A stretch of DNA of 64,000 bases from Devosia rhizoryzae (GCF_016698665.1 NZ_CP068046.1:3410001-3474000); one strand, 5' to 3'. Numbered from the stretch's first letter, positions 53,001 to 63,102 are shown. A program made the numbers and translations. The notes: generated by a model from the sequence alone, not told the origin.

Positions 53001-53746
53001 TTCGGAGCTCCGGGAATGCGATAGTGGTAGTCGTACTGATGGGTGTAGCCGAGGCCCGTGTAGAGTGCCTTGGCGGCCTGGTTGTCCGCCTGGACGTTGA
53101 GCGCGGCGACTTTGGCACCCTGGCTCTTGGCCCAGGTTAGGCCCGAGCGCATCATGGCGGCGGCAAGTCCCTGGCGGCGGCGAGCTGGGTCGGTCACGAC
53201 GTTGCCGGTTATGACGATGCCATTGGCTACGGCCATGATCGAGGAGGCGACGGCTTGCCCATCGCGATGGATGACCACGCCTGCAGCGGGAACCTTGAGC
53301 ATTCCGAGCAGACCCTTGAGGCCAGCGATCTTGGCTTCGTCATAGTCCTGAAGGCGCTTGGTGGTGGCAAGGAATTTGGGATCGAGCGGGCAAAGATATT
53401 CGGCATTGGCATCAGCTTCGAAGTCGCCGAGCTCCATGGCGAAAAGGTTGCTGTGGTCGATCTGCTGCCAGCCAGCCTCATCCAACGTTGCGCCAAGCTC
53501 AGGAGCAGCTAGCGGGGTCATGCGGAAGACCGGCTTGATCTTGCGCATGACCATCCACGACGCGGCCGAGATCACGCGGACATCGGCATCTTCGAAATCA
53601 TCGGGATCAAAGCACTGGGTCGAGTTGGCGCGCTGGGTATAGCCGTTGGTCGCGCGGCGCAGCCAGGAGCCGTCCCACTTCTCCTCGATTCCGGGCCAGG
53701 CCAGGAGGCCGGCCCGTTCGAATGCTTCGGGGTCAGGGAGGCTCAC
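52997..53746 (-). CDS. GNAT-family N-acetyltransferase
   Basis: This 249-residue protein has a C-terminal GNAT domain with the acetyl-CoA loop TDPARRRQGLAAAMMRSGLTWAKSQG, where RRRQGLA is the motif A core, and LNVQADNQAAKALYTGLGY. The N-terminal half (WLRRATNGYTQRANS) is typical of this subgroup near argJ. The start is GTG 53746, two bases after the argJ stop; the frame upstream lies within argJ. The acceptor substrate is unknown. Confidence 0.9.
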   Translation of the reverse strand: MSLPDPEAFERAGLLAWPGIEEKWDGSWLRRATNGYTQRANSTQCFDPDDFEDADVRVISAASWMVMRKIKPVFRMTPLAAPELGATLDEAGWQQIDHSNLFAMELGDFEADANAEYLCPLDPKFLATTKRLQDYDEAKIAGLKGLLGMLKVPAAGVVIHRDGQAVASSIMAVANGIVITGNVVTDPARRRQGLAAAMMRSGLTWAKSQGAKVAALNVQADNQAAKALYTGLGYTHQYDYHYRIPGAPK

Positions 53747-53747
53747 A

Positions 53748-54983
53748 TCAGCTCCGATAGTCGCCGTTGATGGTGATGTAGCCGTGAGTAAGGTCGCAGG
53801 TATAGACCGTGGCCCGGCCTGAACCGAGGCCAAGCTCGACCGTCATTTCAAGCTCTTCGCCCTTCATGTAGGCGCTGGTGGCAGCTTCGTCGTAGCCGTG
53901 GGCACGTTCGCCATCCTTGGCAACCAGGAGATCGCCAAAACGGATGGAAAGCTTGTCGCGGTCGGCCGGCTCGCCGGCCTTGCCGACGGCCATGACGACG
54001 CGGCCCCAATTGGCGTCTTCACCGGCAATGGCGGTCTTGACCAGGGGCGAGTCGGCGATGGCCTTGGCGATGCGGAAGGCGGAGGCGTCGGTGGTGGCGC
54101 CTTCGACATGGACCGAGACCTGCTTGGTCGCGCCTTCGCCGTCGCGAACGGTGAGAATGGCGAGTTCGAAGAGAACGTCGGCGAGGGCAGCGCCAAAGAC
54201 TTCGGCACGCGGGTCATCGAGGCTGTTGATGGCATCGACCGGCGCCTTGCCGGTGGCAAAGGCAAGAAGCGTGTCTGAAGTGGAGGTGTCGCTGTCGACG
54301 GTGATGGCGTTGAACGTGGTCTGCACATGCTGGCTGAGCAGCGCCTGCAGAACCGGGGCCGCGATCGGCATGTCGGTAACGACGAAGCTCAGCATGGTGG
54401 CCATGTCCGGCGCGATCATTCCCGAGCCCTTGGCGATGCCGTTGATCTTGACCTCGACGCTATCGATGTCGAGCACGGCGCCCGAGAGCTTTGGAAAAGT
54501 GTCGGTGGTCATGATCGCCCTGGCCGGCTCAATCCATGGCGCATCGACGAGACGGGTGGCGGCCTCGTCGAGCTTGCCGTCGAACTTGCTCGCGTCGATC
54601 AATTCGCCGATCACCCCGGTCTGGGCGATGAAGACTTCCGAGGGTGCGCAGCCGAGGGCTTCAGCCGCGACCTTGGTGATGTAGCGAACGCTTTCACGGC
54701 CCTTCTGGCCCGTGAAGGCGTTGGAATTGCCGGAGTTTACGACCAGGCCGCGGGCCACGCCGCCTTTCAGATTTTCGCGGCAGAGCTCGACCGCGGCGGA
54801 GGAGGTGGCTGATCGGGTGAGCACACCGGCGGCCACCGTGCCTTCATCGAAGGCCATCAGCAGCACGTCGGTGCGGTTCTTGTACTTGATGCCCGCTTCA
54901 GCCGTGGCGAAGCGAACGCCGGCGATCGGCGGCAGATCCGGGTAGGATTTGGGAGCGAGGGGAGAAACCGGATGGGCAGCCAT
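53748..54983 (-). CDS. argJ: Bifunctional ornithine acetyltransferase / N-acetylglutamate synthase
   Basis: This 411-residue enzyme recycles the acetyl group in arginine synthesis. The self-cleavage site is in [13 protein letters not shown], with the threonine of TML as nucleophile, dividing the protein into alpha and beta chains. [16 protein letters not shown] and the C-terminal [20 protein letters not shown] end ([15 protein letters not shown]) are typical. The acetyltransferase and mutT follow at once in the same direction. Confidence 0.96.
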   Translation of the reverse strand: MAAHPVSPLAPKSYPDLPPIAGVRFATAEAGIKYKNRTDVLLMAFDEGTVAAGVLTRSATSSAAVELCRENLKGGVARGLVVNSGNSNAFTGQKGRESVRYITKVAAEALGCAPSEVFIAQTGVIGELIDASKFDGKLDEAATRLVDAPWIEPARAIMTTDTFPKLSGAVLDIDSVEVKINGIAKGSGMIAPDMATMLSFVVTDMPIAAPVLQALLSQHVQTTFNAITVDSDTSTSDTLLAFATGKAPVDAINSLDDPRAEVFGAALADVLFELAILTVRDGEGATKQVSVHVEGATTDASAFRIAKAIADSPLVKTAIAGEDANWGRVVMAVGKAGEPADRDKLSIRFGDLLVAKDGERAHGYDEAATSAYMKGEELEMTVELGLGSGRATVYTCDLTHGYITINGDYRS

Positions 54984-55065
54984 GAAGCATCACCTTAGCC
55001 AAGCAGGATGCGCTTCGTGTGCCCGAAACATGTGACGGGCGCAAGGCTGAGGCGAGGTTCCTGGC

Positions 55066-55302
55066 TCAGGCCGTGATGCGCTTCTTGCCGGCAATGAAGG
55101 CACCGAAGCGTGTGGTGATGAAGGGCACGATGAAGAAGACGATGGTGGTGGCCATGAAGGGCACGAGGACGAGGCTACGCTGCCAGAATTCCCAGCCTGG
55201 CGTCATCATGGAGACGAGCGTCGCGTAGATGACGACGACGGGATAAACGGCAAATGTCATGAGCAGGGCCATGCGGGCCTTGGCGGCGAAAGAGAGATGC
55301 AT
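55066..55302 (-). CDS. Small two-helix membrane protein facing a TetR regulator
   Basis: This 78-residue protein has two membrane helices (about residues 10-32 and 45-66) and resembles DUF2798-type proteins in layout. GGAG lies before ATG 55302, which decides against a longer frame. Two strong palindromes occupy the space between it and the divergent tetR gene, so it is probably under TetR control. The function is unknown. Confidence 0.78.
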   Translation of the reverse strand: MHLSFAAKARMALLMTFAVYPVVVIYATLVSMMTPGWEFWQRSLVLVPFMATTIVFFIVPFITTRFGAFIAGKKRITA

Positions 55303-55314
55303 GAAGAACTCCAA

Positions 55315-55331
55315 CGAAACGATGCGTTTCG
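55315..55331. promoter_or_regulatory. TetR operator 1
   Basis: CGAAACG-ATG-CGTTTCG is a perfect 7-bp inverted repeat with a 3-nt centre, 13 nt upstream of the membrane-protein start. Confidence 0.82.
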
Positions 55332-55337
55332 ATATGT

Positions 55338-55358
55338 AACGAAACGAGCCGTTTCGTT
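55338..55358. promoter_or_regulatory. TetR operator 2
   Basis: AACGAAACG-AGC-CGTTTCGTT is a perfect 9-bp inverted repeat with the same CGAAACG-N3-CGTTTCG core as operator 1; the centres are 25 bp apart. It lies 42 nt upstream of the tetR start, so both genes would be repressed. Confidence 0.85.
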
Positions 55359-55399
55359 CAAGTCTTTTCTTCAGCTCTTTTTTGCCCCATAGTGCCGGC

Positions 55400-56008
55400 A
55401 TGGAAACCGAGACCGAAGACCTTAGCCGCCGCTCGATCGGCGCCCGCCGTAATCCTGCAAGCCAGGAGGCCATTCTCGACGCTGCCGAAGCGGTACTGCG
55501 GGAAGGTGGCATTGCGGGATTTTCGATCGAGGCGGTGGCACGGCGAGCAAGGGCGGGGAAGCCGACTATCTATCGCTGGTGGCCCAATCGCACGGCGCTG
55601 ATGCTGGATGTTTACACGCGCTTCAAGAATGCCCGTGCCTTTCCGGACACCGGAACGCTGCGCGGCGACCTGGTCGCGTTCCTCGACAATCAACTGCTCG
55701 GATTCTGGAAAGACAGCCTCTGTGGCACGGTTTATCGCGCGGTGATCGCCGAGGCTCAAAGCGATGCGGGTGCCGAAGAGGCATTGCAGGCCTATCAGGC
55801 GGATCGCAAGCAGCGTGCCCTGGTTCTCGTGGAGCGCGCCAAGGCGCGCGGCGAGGTGCCCCAGGATGTCGACGCGGCGTTGATCATCGATCTTGTGGTC
55901 GCTTATGCCTGGCACCAGTTGCTGGTGGGCCATGTGGCGCAATCGATGGGCAAGGTCGAGGCGGTCGTCGATACGGTTCTGCGCGGCACTCCCGGCTACC
56001 GGGCATAA
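55400..56008 (+). CDS. TetR/AcrR-family transcriptional regulator
   Basis: This 202-residue repressor has the N-terminal HTH: AILDAAEAVLREGGIAGFSIEAVARRARAGKPTIYRWWPNRTAL, recognisable by FSIEAVARRARAGKPTIYRWW. The C-terminal part is helical and ligand-binding, like TetR_C. The start is ATG 55400; TTG 55382 is possible. It diverges from the two-helix membrane protein across two operators. The inducer is unknown. Confidence 0.92.
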   Translation: METETEDLSRRSIGARRNPASQEAILDAAEAVLREGGIAGFSIEAVARRARAGKPTIYRWWPNRTALMLDVYTRFKNARAFPDTGTLRGDLVAFLDNQLLGFWKDSLCGTVYRAVIAEAQSDAGAEEALQAYQADRKQRALVLVERAKARGEVPQDVDAALIIDLVVAYAWHQLLVGHVAQSMGKVEAVVDTVLRGTPGYRA

Positions 56009-56034
56009 AAAAAGCCCGGCGCATGGCCGGGCTT
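56009..56034 (-). terminator. Terminator of the parvulin gene, perhaps bidirectional
   Basis: AAGCCCGGC and GCCGGGCTT form a perfect 9-bp stem with a 5-nt loop. On the minus strand seven Ts follow, so it terminates the parvulin gene well; on the plus strand it follows the tetR stop by 3 nt with a weak T-run. Confidence 0.88.
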
Positions 56035-56055
56035 TCGCATTCGATTTGGGTGATC

Positions 56056-57027
56056 TTACTGCGCGGCCGGTTCGGCAGCGGCACCGGAGGCTGCTTCGGC
56101 TTCCATGGCTTCCTGAGCGTCGAACTTTGCCTTGAGGTCGGGATCGGCGATGTTGACGGTGACGCCGGCCATCAGCTCATCGACCTTGGTAACGAAGGCC
56201 TGCTGGAGGAGCTGCTGCTGGATCTGCGGGGCAACCTGCTCAAGGGCCGGCGGGGCGGACTGGCGCTTTTCCTCAAGGCGGATGATGTGCCAGCCGAACT
56301 GGGACTGGACCGGAGCGGAGATGTCGCCCGGATTGGCCAGCGCATAGGCGGCTTCCTCGAAGGGCTGAACCATCATGCCGCGGCTGAAGAAGCCGAGATC
56401 GCCGCCATTGGCTGCGCCGGGATCGATGGAGTTTTCCTTGGCGAGGGTGGCGAAATCGGCGCCGCCATCGAGTTCGGCCTTGAGTTCGTTGGCGCGTTCC
56501 TCGGTTTCGACGAGGATGTGGCTGGCGTGAAGTTCGTCGGCCGGCTGGAACTGGGCGACATACTTGTCGTATTCGGCCTGCACGGCTTCGGGCGTCACGG
56601 CACCGGCAATGGCGTCGGCAAAATAGGCGCGGCGCAGGGCGCGTTCTTCAAGGTAGGCCTGGCGCTGGGCAAAGAGCGGGGTCTGGTCCATGCCGGCGGC
56701 GCGCGCGGCATCAGACATGACCTTCATGTCGATCAGGATGCGGACGAGGAAAGCGCGGCGCTCTTCAGGCGGCATCTGCGCGAGGTCCTGCGCCATGTCT
56801 TCGGCGGCAAAGCCGAGATCGGCTTCGGTGATGTCCTGGTCGCCGACCGTTGCGACCACGGCATTGGGGTCGATCTCGGCCGGTGCTGCCGGTGCAGCTT
56901 CGGCGGGGGCGGCGGCGCCGGCCGGCGGGGTTGCGGCGTCCTGGGCGATCGTCGCCACAGCCGGCGCGGCCAGCATCAGCGCAGCGAGGCTAAGGGCGCG
57001 GGTCAGGCGCGAGGAAGTGGTCAGCAT
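56056..57027 (-). CDS. Parvulin-type peptidyl-prolyl isomerase
   Basis: This 323-residue exported protein has a signal peptide (about residues 1-28), an Ala/Pro-rich linker, a SurA-like helical N-terminal part and a rotamase domain: ASHILVETEERANELKAELDGGADFATLAKENSIDPGAANGGDLGFFSRGMMVQPFEEAAYAL, with GGDLGFFSRG and FGWHIIRLE as core. It should help outer-membrane proteins fold. It is divergent from secA across a 407-bp gap, fitting a shared protein-export theme. Confidence 0.93.
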   Translation of the reverse strand: MLTTSSRLTRALSLAALMLAAPAVATIAQDAATPPAGAAAPAEAAPAAPAEIDPNAVVATVGDQDITEADLGFAAEDMAQDLAQMPPEERRAFLVRILIDMKVMSDAARAAGMDQTPLFAQRQAYLEERALRRAYFADAIAGAVTPEAVQAEYDKYVAQFQPADELHASHILVETEERANELKAELDGGADFATLAKENSIDPGAANGGDLGFFSRGMMVQPFEEAAYALANPGDISAPVQSQFGWHIIRLEEKRQSAPPALEQVAPQIQQQLLQQAFVTKVDELMAGVTVNIADPDLKAKFDAQEAMEAEAASGAAAEPAAQ

Positions 57028-57434
57028 CGGGGATTTGTCTCCTTGGCCGGGCCCAGGACGGGCGATCCAGCATGGTCGAAAAGCAGTTCGGACCCGGCTC
57101 GCACGACAAGGGGGCTAAAATGTGCCGCCAGCATCGCGATCCGTTCACTCGATCGTGGTCGGCAAAGGCGTAAAGCCGAAGGATCATGGGAGGTGTCGCC
57201 GATTTCGGATACGTTGACAAGCCTTGGCCCCCCTCCTACATCTCACCCGCTTTTACGAAAGCATGCGCCTCGTGCCGCCTTCACCACGCGCCGGGACATG
57301 CGGACACTCCACACAGGGAACCGGAAGGGTTTCCCCAAGTTGTGACGAGGCGAAAATGGGGTCTGCTGCCGCGCCCGCCTGACGCTGGCTGCCCACCCCG
57401 ACGCCCCGCCGCCCAACACAAGGACCTTACGAAT
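57028..57434. promoter_or_regulatory. 407-bp divergent region between the parvulin gene and secA
   Basis: This is the only gap over 300 bases. A near-consensus promoter for secA is visible: TTGACA at 57214-57219 and TACATC at 57237-57242, 17 nt apart. The secA leader would then be about 185 nt. A 39-codon frame starts at ATG 57263 and ends at TGA 57380, with no membrane helix and no known arrest motif. A parvulin promoter must lie in the left half but I cannot place it. Confidence 0.6.
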
Positions 57435-60239
57435 ATGGCACTTGCTGCGTTTGCCCGAAAGATTTTCGGGTCGCCGTCTGACCGTCAGGTCAAGCGGTAC
57501 CAGGGCAAGGTGACGGCGATCAATGCGCTCGAGCCGGACCTGGTCAAGCTCAGCGATGACGAATTGCGGGCCCGCACCGCCGACTTCAAGGCGCAGATCG
57601 AGCGCGGCGCGAGCCTCGACGATCTCGTGGTTCCGGCCTTTGCTACGGTGCGCGAAGCGTCCAAGCGCGTCCTGGGCATGCGGCACTTCGATGTGCAGAT
57701 GATCGGCGGCATGGTCATGAACGACCGCGGCATTGCCGAAATGCGCACCGGTGAAGGCAAGACGCTGGTGGCGACGCTCCCGATGTATCTCAATGCGCTG
57801 ACCGGCAAGGGCGCGCATCTGGTCACGGTCAACGATTACCTCGTCAAGCGCGACGCGGCCTGGATGGGCCAGATCTATGCGTTCCTGGGTCTGTCCTGGG
57901 GCACGATCGTGCCGGGTCTTTCGGATGCCGAGCGCAAGGCAGCCTATAATGCCGACATCACTTACGGCACCAATAACGAGCTTGGCTTCGACTACCTTCG
58001 CGACAACATGAAATATACGCGCGCCCAGATGGTGCAGCGCGGCCATGAATTTGCGATCGTCGACGAAGTGGACTCGATCCTCATCGACGAAGCGCGCACG
58101 CCGCTGATCATCTCCGGTCCGTCCGAAGACCGCTCCGAACTCTATATGCAGATCGATGCGCTGATGCCGATGATCGGCGAGGGCGATTTCGAGCTCGAGG
58201 AAAAGCACCGCGCCGCGACCTTTACCGACCAGGGCGTCGAAAAGCTCGAAGCGGCGCTAGCCGAAGCAGGGCTCCTCAAATCCGGCTCCATGTATGACGT
58301 CGAAAACGTCGCGCTGGTGCACCATGCCAATTCGGCGCTGCGGGCCCACAAGCTCTTCCGCCGCGACAAGGACTATATCGTCCGCAACGATGAAGTCGTC
58401 ATCATCGACGAATTCTCGGGCCGCATGATGCCGGGCCGCCGCTATTCGGAAGGCCTGCACCAGGCGCTGGAAGCCAAGGAACACGTCAAGATTCAGGCCG
58501 AGAACCAGACGTTGGCCTCGATTACCTTCCAGAATTATTTCCGCCTTTACAAGCGCCTTGCCGGTATGACCGGTACGGCCGAGACGGAAGCGGAAGAATT
58601 CGCCGACATCTATAGCCTCGGCGTGACCACCGTTCCGACCAACCTGCCTATCCAGCGCATCGACGAAGACGACGCGATCTTCCGTACGGCGGAGGAAAAG
58701 TTCGACGCCATCGCCGACCTGATCAAGGAATGTCAGGAACGCGGGCAGCCGGTTCTGGTCGGCACGACCTCGATCGAAAAATCGGAAATGCTGGCCGATC
58801 TTCTGCGCAAGAAGAATGTGGGCCAGATGAACGTGCTCAATGCCCGTCACCACGAGCAGGAAGCCTTCATCGTTGCCGATGCGGGCTTGCCGGGCGCCAT
58901 CACCATCGCCACCAACATGGCTGGCCGTGGTACCGACATCCAGCTCGGCGGCAATCTCGAAATGCGCATCCAGAAAGAGGCCGAGGGCCTTGAAGGGGAG
59001 GCGCGCGAAGCCAAGATCGTCGAGATCAAGGCCAAGATCGCCGAAGACAAGCAAAAGGCGCTGGCTGCCGGGGGCCTTATGGTCATCGGCACCGAGCGCC
59101 ATGAATCGCGCCGCATCGACAACCAGCTGCGTGGCCGTTCGGGCCGCCAGGGCGATCCGGGGCATTCGAAGTTCTTCCTGTCGCTTCAGGACGACCTGAT
59201 GCGTATCTTCCCGGTCGACAGCATGGACTCCATGCTCGGCAAGCTCGGGCTCGAACAGGGCGAGTCGATTACCCACCCGTGGGTGAGCAAAGCCATCGAG
59301 CGGGCGCAGGGGAAGGTCGAGTCGCGCAACTTCGACATCCGCAAGAACATCCTCAAATACGACGACGTGATGAACGATCAGCGCAAGGTGATCTTCGAGC
59401 AGCGTATTGAATTCATGGATGCGACCGACGTCAGCGAGACCATTCTCGACATGCGTCAGGAAGTGGTCACCAATATCGTCGCCAAGTCGATCCCGCCGCG
59501 TTCCTTCCCGGAGCAGTGGAACATCGAGCAGCTGACGGAAGCCTGCAAGACCTATCTCAACCTCGACCTGCCGATCGCCGAGTGGGCGCAGGAAGAGGGG
59601 ATCGACGCCGAGACCGTCGAAGAGCGTATTCGCACCGCTGCCGATCAGTTCATGACAGCCAAGGAAGAGCAGACGCTCAAGGCCTTTGAAGAGGCCGGCA
59701 CGCCGATGCCCAATGTCATGCGGCAGATGGAGAAGGATATCCTGCTCCGCTCGGTCGACGGGCTCTGGCGCGAGCATCTGGTGATGCTCGATCACCTCAG
59801 CAAGGTGGTCGGCTGGCGCGGTATCGCTCAGCGCGATCCGCTGATGGAATACAAGCAGGAAGCCTATGAGCTGTTCCAGGCGCTGCTCGCCAACCTGCGC
59901 GAGCTGGTGACGACGCAGATGAGCCACCTGATGATCCAGCCGCGTCCGCCGGCGCAGCCCGCGCCAATGGCGCCGCTTGGTCTCAACACTGCGGGTCTTC
60001 GCACCACCCATATCGATCCGACCACGGGCGAGAATGACGCGACGAGCGGCGTCAGCGGCACGGTTCCGGGCAATGCCTTTGCGGCCGGTCCCTTCGCCGA
60101 TGGGCAGAACGACAGCCAGGATGCAGATACGTCCTTGCGTCCGATCGATCCGGCTTTGCTGGTCGGGGTGTCGCGGAATGCGCCTTGCCCTTGCGGTTCA
60201 GGCAAGAAGTTCAAGCACTGCCACGGCGCGTTTGCCTAA
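57435..60239 (+). CDS. secA: Preprotein translocase ATPase SecA
   Basis: This 934-residue motor drives proteins through SecYEG. Walker A is MRTGEGKT (residues 103-110), Walker B is in [13 protein letters not shown], and GTDIQLGG and [18 protein letters not shown] are the helicase motifs. The C-terminal zinc finger is [16 protein letters not shown]. The region before it (residues about 840-915) is Ala/Pro/Gly-rich linker. ATG 57435 gives the normal N terminus. Confidence 0.98.
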   Translation: MALAAFARKIFGSPSDRQVKRYQGKVTAINALEPDLVKLSDDELRARTADFKAQIERGASLDDLVVPAFATVREASKRVLGMRHFDVQMIGGMVMNDRGIAEMRTGEGKTLVATLPMYLNALTGKGAHLVTVNDYLVKRDAAWMGQIYAFLGLSWGTIVPGLSDAERKAAYNADITYGTNNELGFDYLRDNMKYTRAQMVQRGHEFAIVDEVDSILIDEARTPLIISGPSEDRSELYMQIDALMPMIGEGDFELEEKHRAATFTDQGVEKLEAALAEAGLLKSGSMYDVENVALVHHANSALRAHKLFRRDKDYIVRNDEVVIIDEFSGRMMPGRRYSEGLHQALEAKEHVKIQAENQTLASITFQNYFRLYKRLAGMTGTAETEAEEFADIYSLGVTTVPTNLPIQRIDEDDAIFRTAEEKFDAIADLIKECQERGQPVLVGTTSIEKSEMLADLLRKKNVGQMNVLNARHHEQEAFIVADAGLPGAITIATNMAGRGTDIQLGGNLEMRIQKEAEGLEGEAREAKIVEIKAKIAEDKQKALAAGGLMVIGTERHESRRIDNQLRGRSGRQGDPGHSKFFLSLQDDLMRIFPVDSMDSMLGKLGLEQGESITHPWVSKAIERAQGKVESRNFDIRKNILKYDDVMNDQRKVIFEQRIEFMDATDVSETILDMRQEVVTNIVAKSIPPRSFPEQWNIEQLTEACKTYLNLDLPIAEWAQEEGIDAETVEERIRTAADQFMTAKEEQTLKAFEEAGTPMPNVMRQMEKDILLRSVDGLWREHLVMLDHLSKVVGWRGIAQRDPLMEYKQEAYELFQALLANLRELVTTQMSHLMIQPRPPAQPAPMAPLGLNTAGLRTTHIDPTTGENDATSGVSGTVPGNAFAAGPFADGQNDSQDADTSLRPIDPALLVGVSRNAPCPCGSGKKFKHCHGAFA

Positions 60240-60263
60240 GCCGTCATAATGTTCTGAGATTAG

Positions 60264-60288
60264 GGGCGGCCTTTGGGTCGCCCTTTTT
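60264..60288 (+). terminator. Rho-independent terminator of secA
   Basis: GGGCGGCC pairs with GGTCGCCC (one G-T pair) around a 4-nt loop, followed by five Ts. It starts 25 nt after the secA stop, before the stop of the convergent gene. Confidence 0.85.
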
Positions 60289-60295
60289 GTTGGGT

Positions 60296-60934
60296 TCAGC
60301 AGCTGACGCGGATTTCGGCGTAGCCCGTCAGGCCTTCGTCGCCGCCCGAGGTCACACCGATGGTGCAGGCGCTGTTGGGGAGGGGCATGGAGCCGCCCGA
60401 AGGGATGGTCGTGCCATCGACCAGGGTCATATAGCCATTGTCGATCATGCCGACCTCGACGCTCGCCGGCTGGCCGCAGATTTGGTATTTGTCGCCCATA
60501 GCCACAAGCAGGCGCATGCCGACGGGGAGGCAATCCTCGCCTGTGGCGGTGACCGCCGGGGTGGAGGCGGGTGCGATGGGGGGCAGGGTGACAGCGGCGG
60601 TCTGCGCTTCCTCGAGCGCCGTCAGACGGTCCGCCAGAGCCGTCAGCTCTTCGCTGGTTGGGCCAGCGGCGGCTGTGGGCTGGCTGCGGGCGTAAAGATC
60701 TAGGCTCACGCGCAGCTGCGCCAGTTCGGTCGATAGCCGCAGGATTTCGCGTTCGCCCTGGGCCGAGAACCAGATCGTCGTGCCAAGGGCGCCAAGGCCT
60801 GCAAGAGCGCCGATCGTGCCCAGAATAATGGGCAAACGGGATCGCCTCGGCCGGGCGGCTTCCGGCGAACGGGTGTCGGCGGCCATTACCACTTCGGGGC
60901 TTTTGCCTGGGGTCTCGCTCGTCGGCTGATCCAC
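60296..60934 (-). CDS. Single-helix membrane protein of unknown function
   Basis: This 212-residue protein has a short cytoplasmic part, one membrane helix (about residues 33-55), a coiled-coil-like segment (EREILRLSTELAQLRVSLDLYAR) and an extracytoplasmic domain with four cysteines (DCLPVG, YQICGQ, SACTIG, RVSC) likely paired. GTG 60934 follows GGAGA and is preferred over ATG 60949. I do not recognise the family. Confidence 0.75.
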   Translation of the reverse strand: MDQPTSETPGKSPEVVMAADTRSPEAARPRRSRLPIILGTIGALAGLGALGTTIWFSAQGEREILRLSTELAQLRVSLDLYARSQPTAAAGPTSEELTALADRLTALEEAQTAAVTLPPIAPASTPAVTATGEDCLPVGMRLLVAMGDKYQICGQPASVEVGMIDNGYMTLVDGTTIPSGGSMPLPNSACTIGVTSGGDEGLTGYAEIRVSC

Positions 60935-60992
60935 GGCGGGTCTCCACATGCGTTCGGGTGGCCATCTCACCCAAGTGCGGCAGCAGTGCGGC

Positions 60993-62021
60993 CTAGGGGC
61001 GCTGCTCGGACGTGGTTGGCATCGCAGCCGGCTGGCTCATGGCCGGAGTCGGGGCCGGTGCCGCGCCGCCGAACATATTACCCACATTGTTGAAGAAACC
61101 GCCGATGGCTTGCTCGCGCTGCTGCAGCGCCACCTTTTCGGCCTCCTGCTTGGCCGCGGCCTGCTGGATGGTTGCGACCTGGCTGGCCAGCGCGGCGTCG
61201 TCGGCCTGCTGGCGTGCCGTCACGTAAGCATTCTGGATCGACGGCGGGCAGAGGCCCGCAGGGTCGAGCGGGCCGGCCGAGGATGGATTGAAGATGTACT
61301 GCTTTTCGCAAACGTCCCAGACCGGCGGGGTCTTGGTGGTTTCGAAATAGTCGTAGCCTTCCTTGATGTCCTTCCAGAACTCGATGTGCTGGCTTGATGC
61401 GTGCTGGGCGAGGTTTGTCGGCGTCATGCGGAAGGGGAAGATCTGGAGCTGGAAGCTGGTATTGCCGCCTTTGAAGGTTTCGCGGGCCAGGGCATAGATT
61501 TCGGCAATGCCGGCATCGGTCATGGCGTAGCAGCCGACGGACTTGCAATCGCCATGGACCATGAGGTTGGAACCGGAGCGGCCGTTGACGCGGTCGAACT
61601 TGTTGGGGAAGCCGGTGTTGAAGGAGAGGTAATAGGCCGACTTGGGATTCATCAGGCCCGGCGTGATCGTATAGAAGCCCTCGGGGCTCTGCCGGTCGCC
61701 TTCCTTGAACTTTGGTCCGAGATCGCCCGAATAGGTGCAGATTTCGTAGGTCTTGAAGAGGTTATAGGTGCCGGAGGCGGTCTGCTTCCAGACTTCGAGC
61801 ACGGATTCCTGTTTGAAGATGCGCACCACCATGCCGCGCTCGGGCGCCGAGCCCATGTTGCGCAAGCCCTGCACGACGCCGCTCGTCAGTGGGCTGTTGT
61901 GGCGATTGTTGTCGCCCTTGGCAAAGCTAGCGCAGGCGGCAAGGCCAACAGCCAGCCAGCAGAGGATCACAACAGCGCCGAGGCGATTGAAAAAGGTCGC
62001 AGTCACTAGAAATCTGCCCAA
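60993..62021 (-). CDS. L,D-transpeptidase-family lipoprotein (YafK-like)
   Basis: This protein of about 340 residues has a lipobox VGLAAC, then a YkuD-type catalytic domain with the active-site MVHGDCKSVGCYAM (His and Cys). It resembles YafK/DpaA-type enzymes, which cut or form links between peptidoglycan and lipoproteins. A C-terminal coiled coil (QQADDAALASQVATIQQAAAK) and a Pro/Ala/Met-rich tail follow. The start is TTG 62021 or GTG 62006. Confidence 0.88.
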   Translation of the reverse strand: MGRFLVTATFFNRLGAVVILCWLAVGLAACASFAKGDNNRHNSPLTSGVVQGLRNMGSAPERGMVVRIFKQESVLEVWKQTASGTYNLFKTYEICTYSGDLGPKFKEGDRQSPEGFYTITPGLMNPKSAYYLSFNTGFPNKFDRVNGRSGSNLMVHGDCKSVGCYAMTDAGIAEIYALARETFKGGNTSFQLQIFPFRMTPTNLAQHASSQHIEFWKDIKEGYDYFETTKTPPVWDVCEKQYIFNPSSAGPLDPAGLCPPSIQNAYVTARQQADDAALASQVATIQQAAAKQEAEKVALQQREQAIGGFFNNVGNMFGGAAPAPTPAMSQPAAMPTTSEQRP

Positions 62022-62099
62022 ACAAAGGACGCCCGCACCGGGCCAATGGTTAGCGCAGAATGACCCAATGCGGTGAACGAAGCCTTTACCACGGGCAGG

Positions 62100-62120
62100 T
62101 GCACTGCCGAAAGCAGTGCA
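62100..62120. other. Hairpin between accA and the transpeptidase gene
   Basis: TGCACTGC and GCAGTGCA form a perfect 8-bp stem around CGAAA. It lies 29 nt past the accA stop (minus strand), so it may end accA transcription although no T-run follows. A second, 5-bp hairpin (CACGC/GCGTG) lies at 62125-62136. Confidence 0.5.
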
Positions 62121-62148
62121 TGATCACGCAAGCGTGTGGTGCCGGGTT

Positions 62149-63102
62149 CTAGAGCGAAGTGCCGATGACCAGGAACTTTTCGCGACGATGTTCGCGCGTT
62201 TCGAGGCGCGAACGATTGCCGAAATCCTTGAGGAAGGTCTCGATGGCCGACTTGGCGTTGTCGAGCACCACGGAAGGGTGGCGATGGGCGCCGCCGGTCG
62301 GTTCGGGAATGATGCCGTCGATGACACCGAAGCCCAAAAGGTCCTGCGCGGTTATCTTTTGCGCGGTGGCCATGTCCTGAGCGCGCGCGGCGTCGCGGAA
62401 GAGAATCGAGGCGCCGGCTTCGGGCGAGATCACCGAATAGATGGCGTTTTCGAGCATCAGCACGCGATTGGCCGTGGCAATGGCGATGGCGCCGCCCGAA
62501 CCGCCTTCGCCGATGACGATGGCAAGGTTGGGGACACCCAGTTCCAGGCCTTTTTCAGTGGAGCGGGCGATGGCTTCGGCCTGGCCGCGCTCTTCGGCGC
62601 CGATGCCGGGATAGGCGCCAGCGGTATCGACAAAGGAGATGACCGGAACCGAGAAGCGGTCGGCCATGTCCATGATCCGGACGGCCTTGCGGTAACCTTC
62701 CGGGTTGGCCATGCCGAAATTATGCTTGAGGCGGGTTTCGGTGGAGCTGCCCTTTTCCTGGCCGAGGATGGCGACGGGCTGGCCGTTGAAACGGCCGAAA
62801 CCGGCCTGGAGGGCCGCGTCTTCGCCGAACTTGCGGTCACCGGCGAGCGGGGTCCATTCGGTGATGAGCTTGGCGACGTAATCTGAAAAATGCGGGCGCT
62901 GCGGGTGGCGGGCAACCTGGGTTTTCTGCCACGGGGTCAGCTTGCGGTAAATCTCGACCAAAGCCTCTTCGGCGCGGGCAGAGAGCCGGTTGACCTCCTC
63001 GTCGATGGACACGGCCTGGTCGGTTTGTGCCAGCGACTTGAGTTCGGCGATCTTGGCTTCAAGATCGGCAACCGGCTTTTCGAAATCGAGATAAGACTGC
63101 AT
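62149..63102 (-). CDS. accA: Acetyl-CoA carboxylase carboxyltransferase, alpha subunit
   Basis: This 317-residue subunit transfers CO2 from biotin to acetyl-CoA for fatty acid synthesis, together with AccD. Family motifs: SYLDFEKPVADLEAKI at the N terminus, FGRFNGQPVAILGQEKG, FGMANPEGYRKAVR and GEGGSGGAIAIATANRVLML. Length is normal. In many relatives accA lies next to xerD, as here, with xerD upstream in the same direction. Confidence 0.97.
   Translation of the reverse strand: MQSYLDFEKPVADLEAKIAELKSLAQTDQAVSIDEEVNRLSARAEEALVEIYRKLTPWQKTQVARHPQRPHFSDYVAKLITEWTPLAGDRKFGEDAALQAGFGRFNGQPVAILGQEKGSSTETRLKHNFGMANPEGYRKAVRIMDMADRFSVPVISFVDTAGAYPGIGAEERGQAEAIARSTEKGLELGVPNLAIVIGEGGSGGAIAIATANRVLMLENAIYSVISPEAGASILFRDAARAQDMATAQKITAQDLLGFGVIDGIIPEPTGGAHRHPSVVLDNAKSAIETFLKDFGNRSRLETREHRREKFLVIGTSL

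Noticed and set aside
57263..57382. 39-codon frame in the secA leader as a secretion monitor
   Set aside because: The peptide lacks a membrane segment or any arrest motif I know, and its start has no clear ribosome-binding site.
58257..60011. 584-residue open frame antisense to secA
   Set aside because: It lies wholly inside secA with no start signal and a His/Gln/Leu-rich composition.
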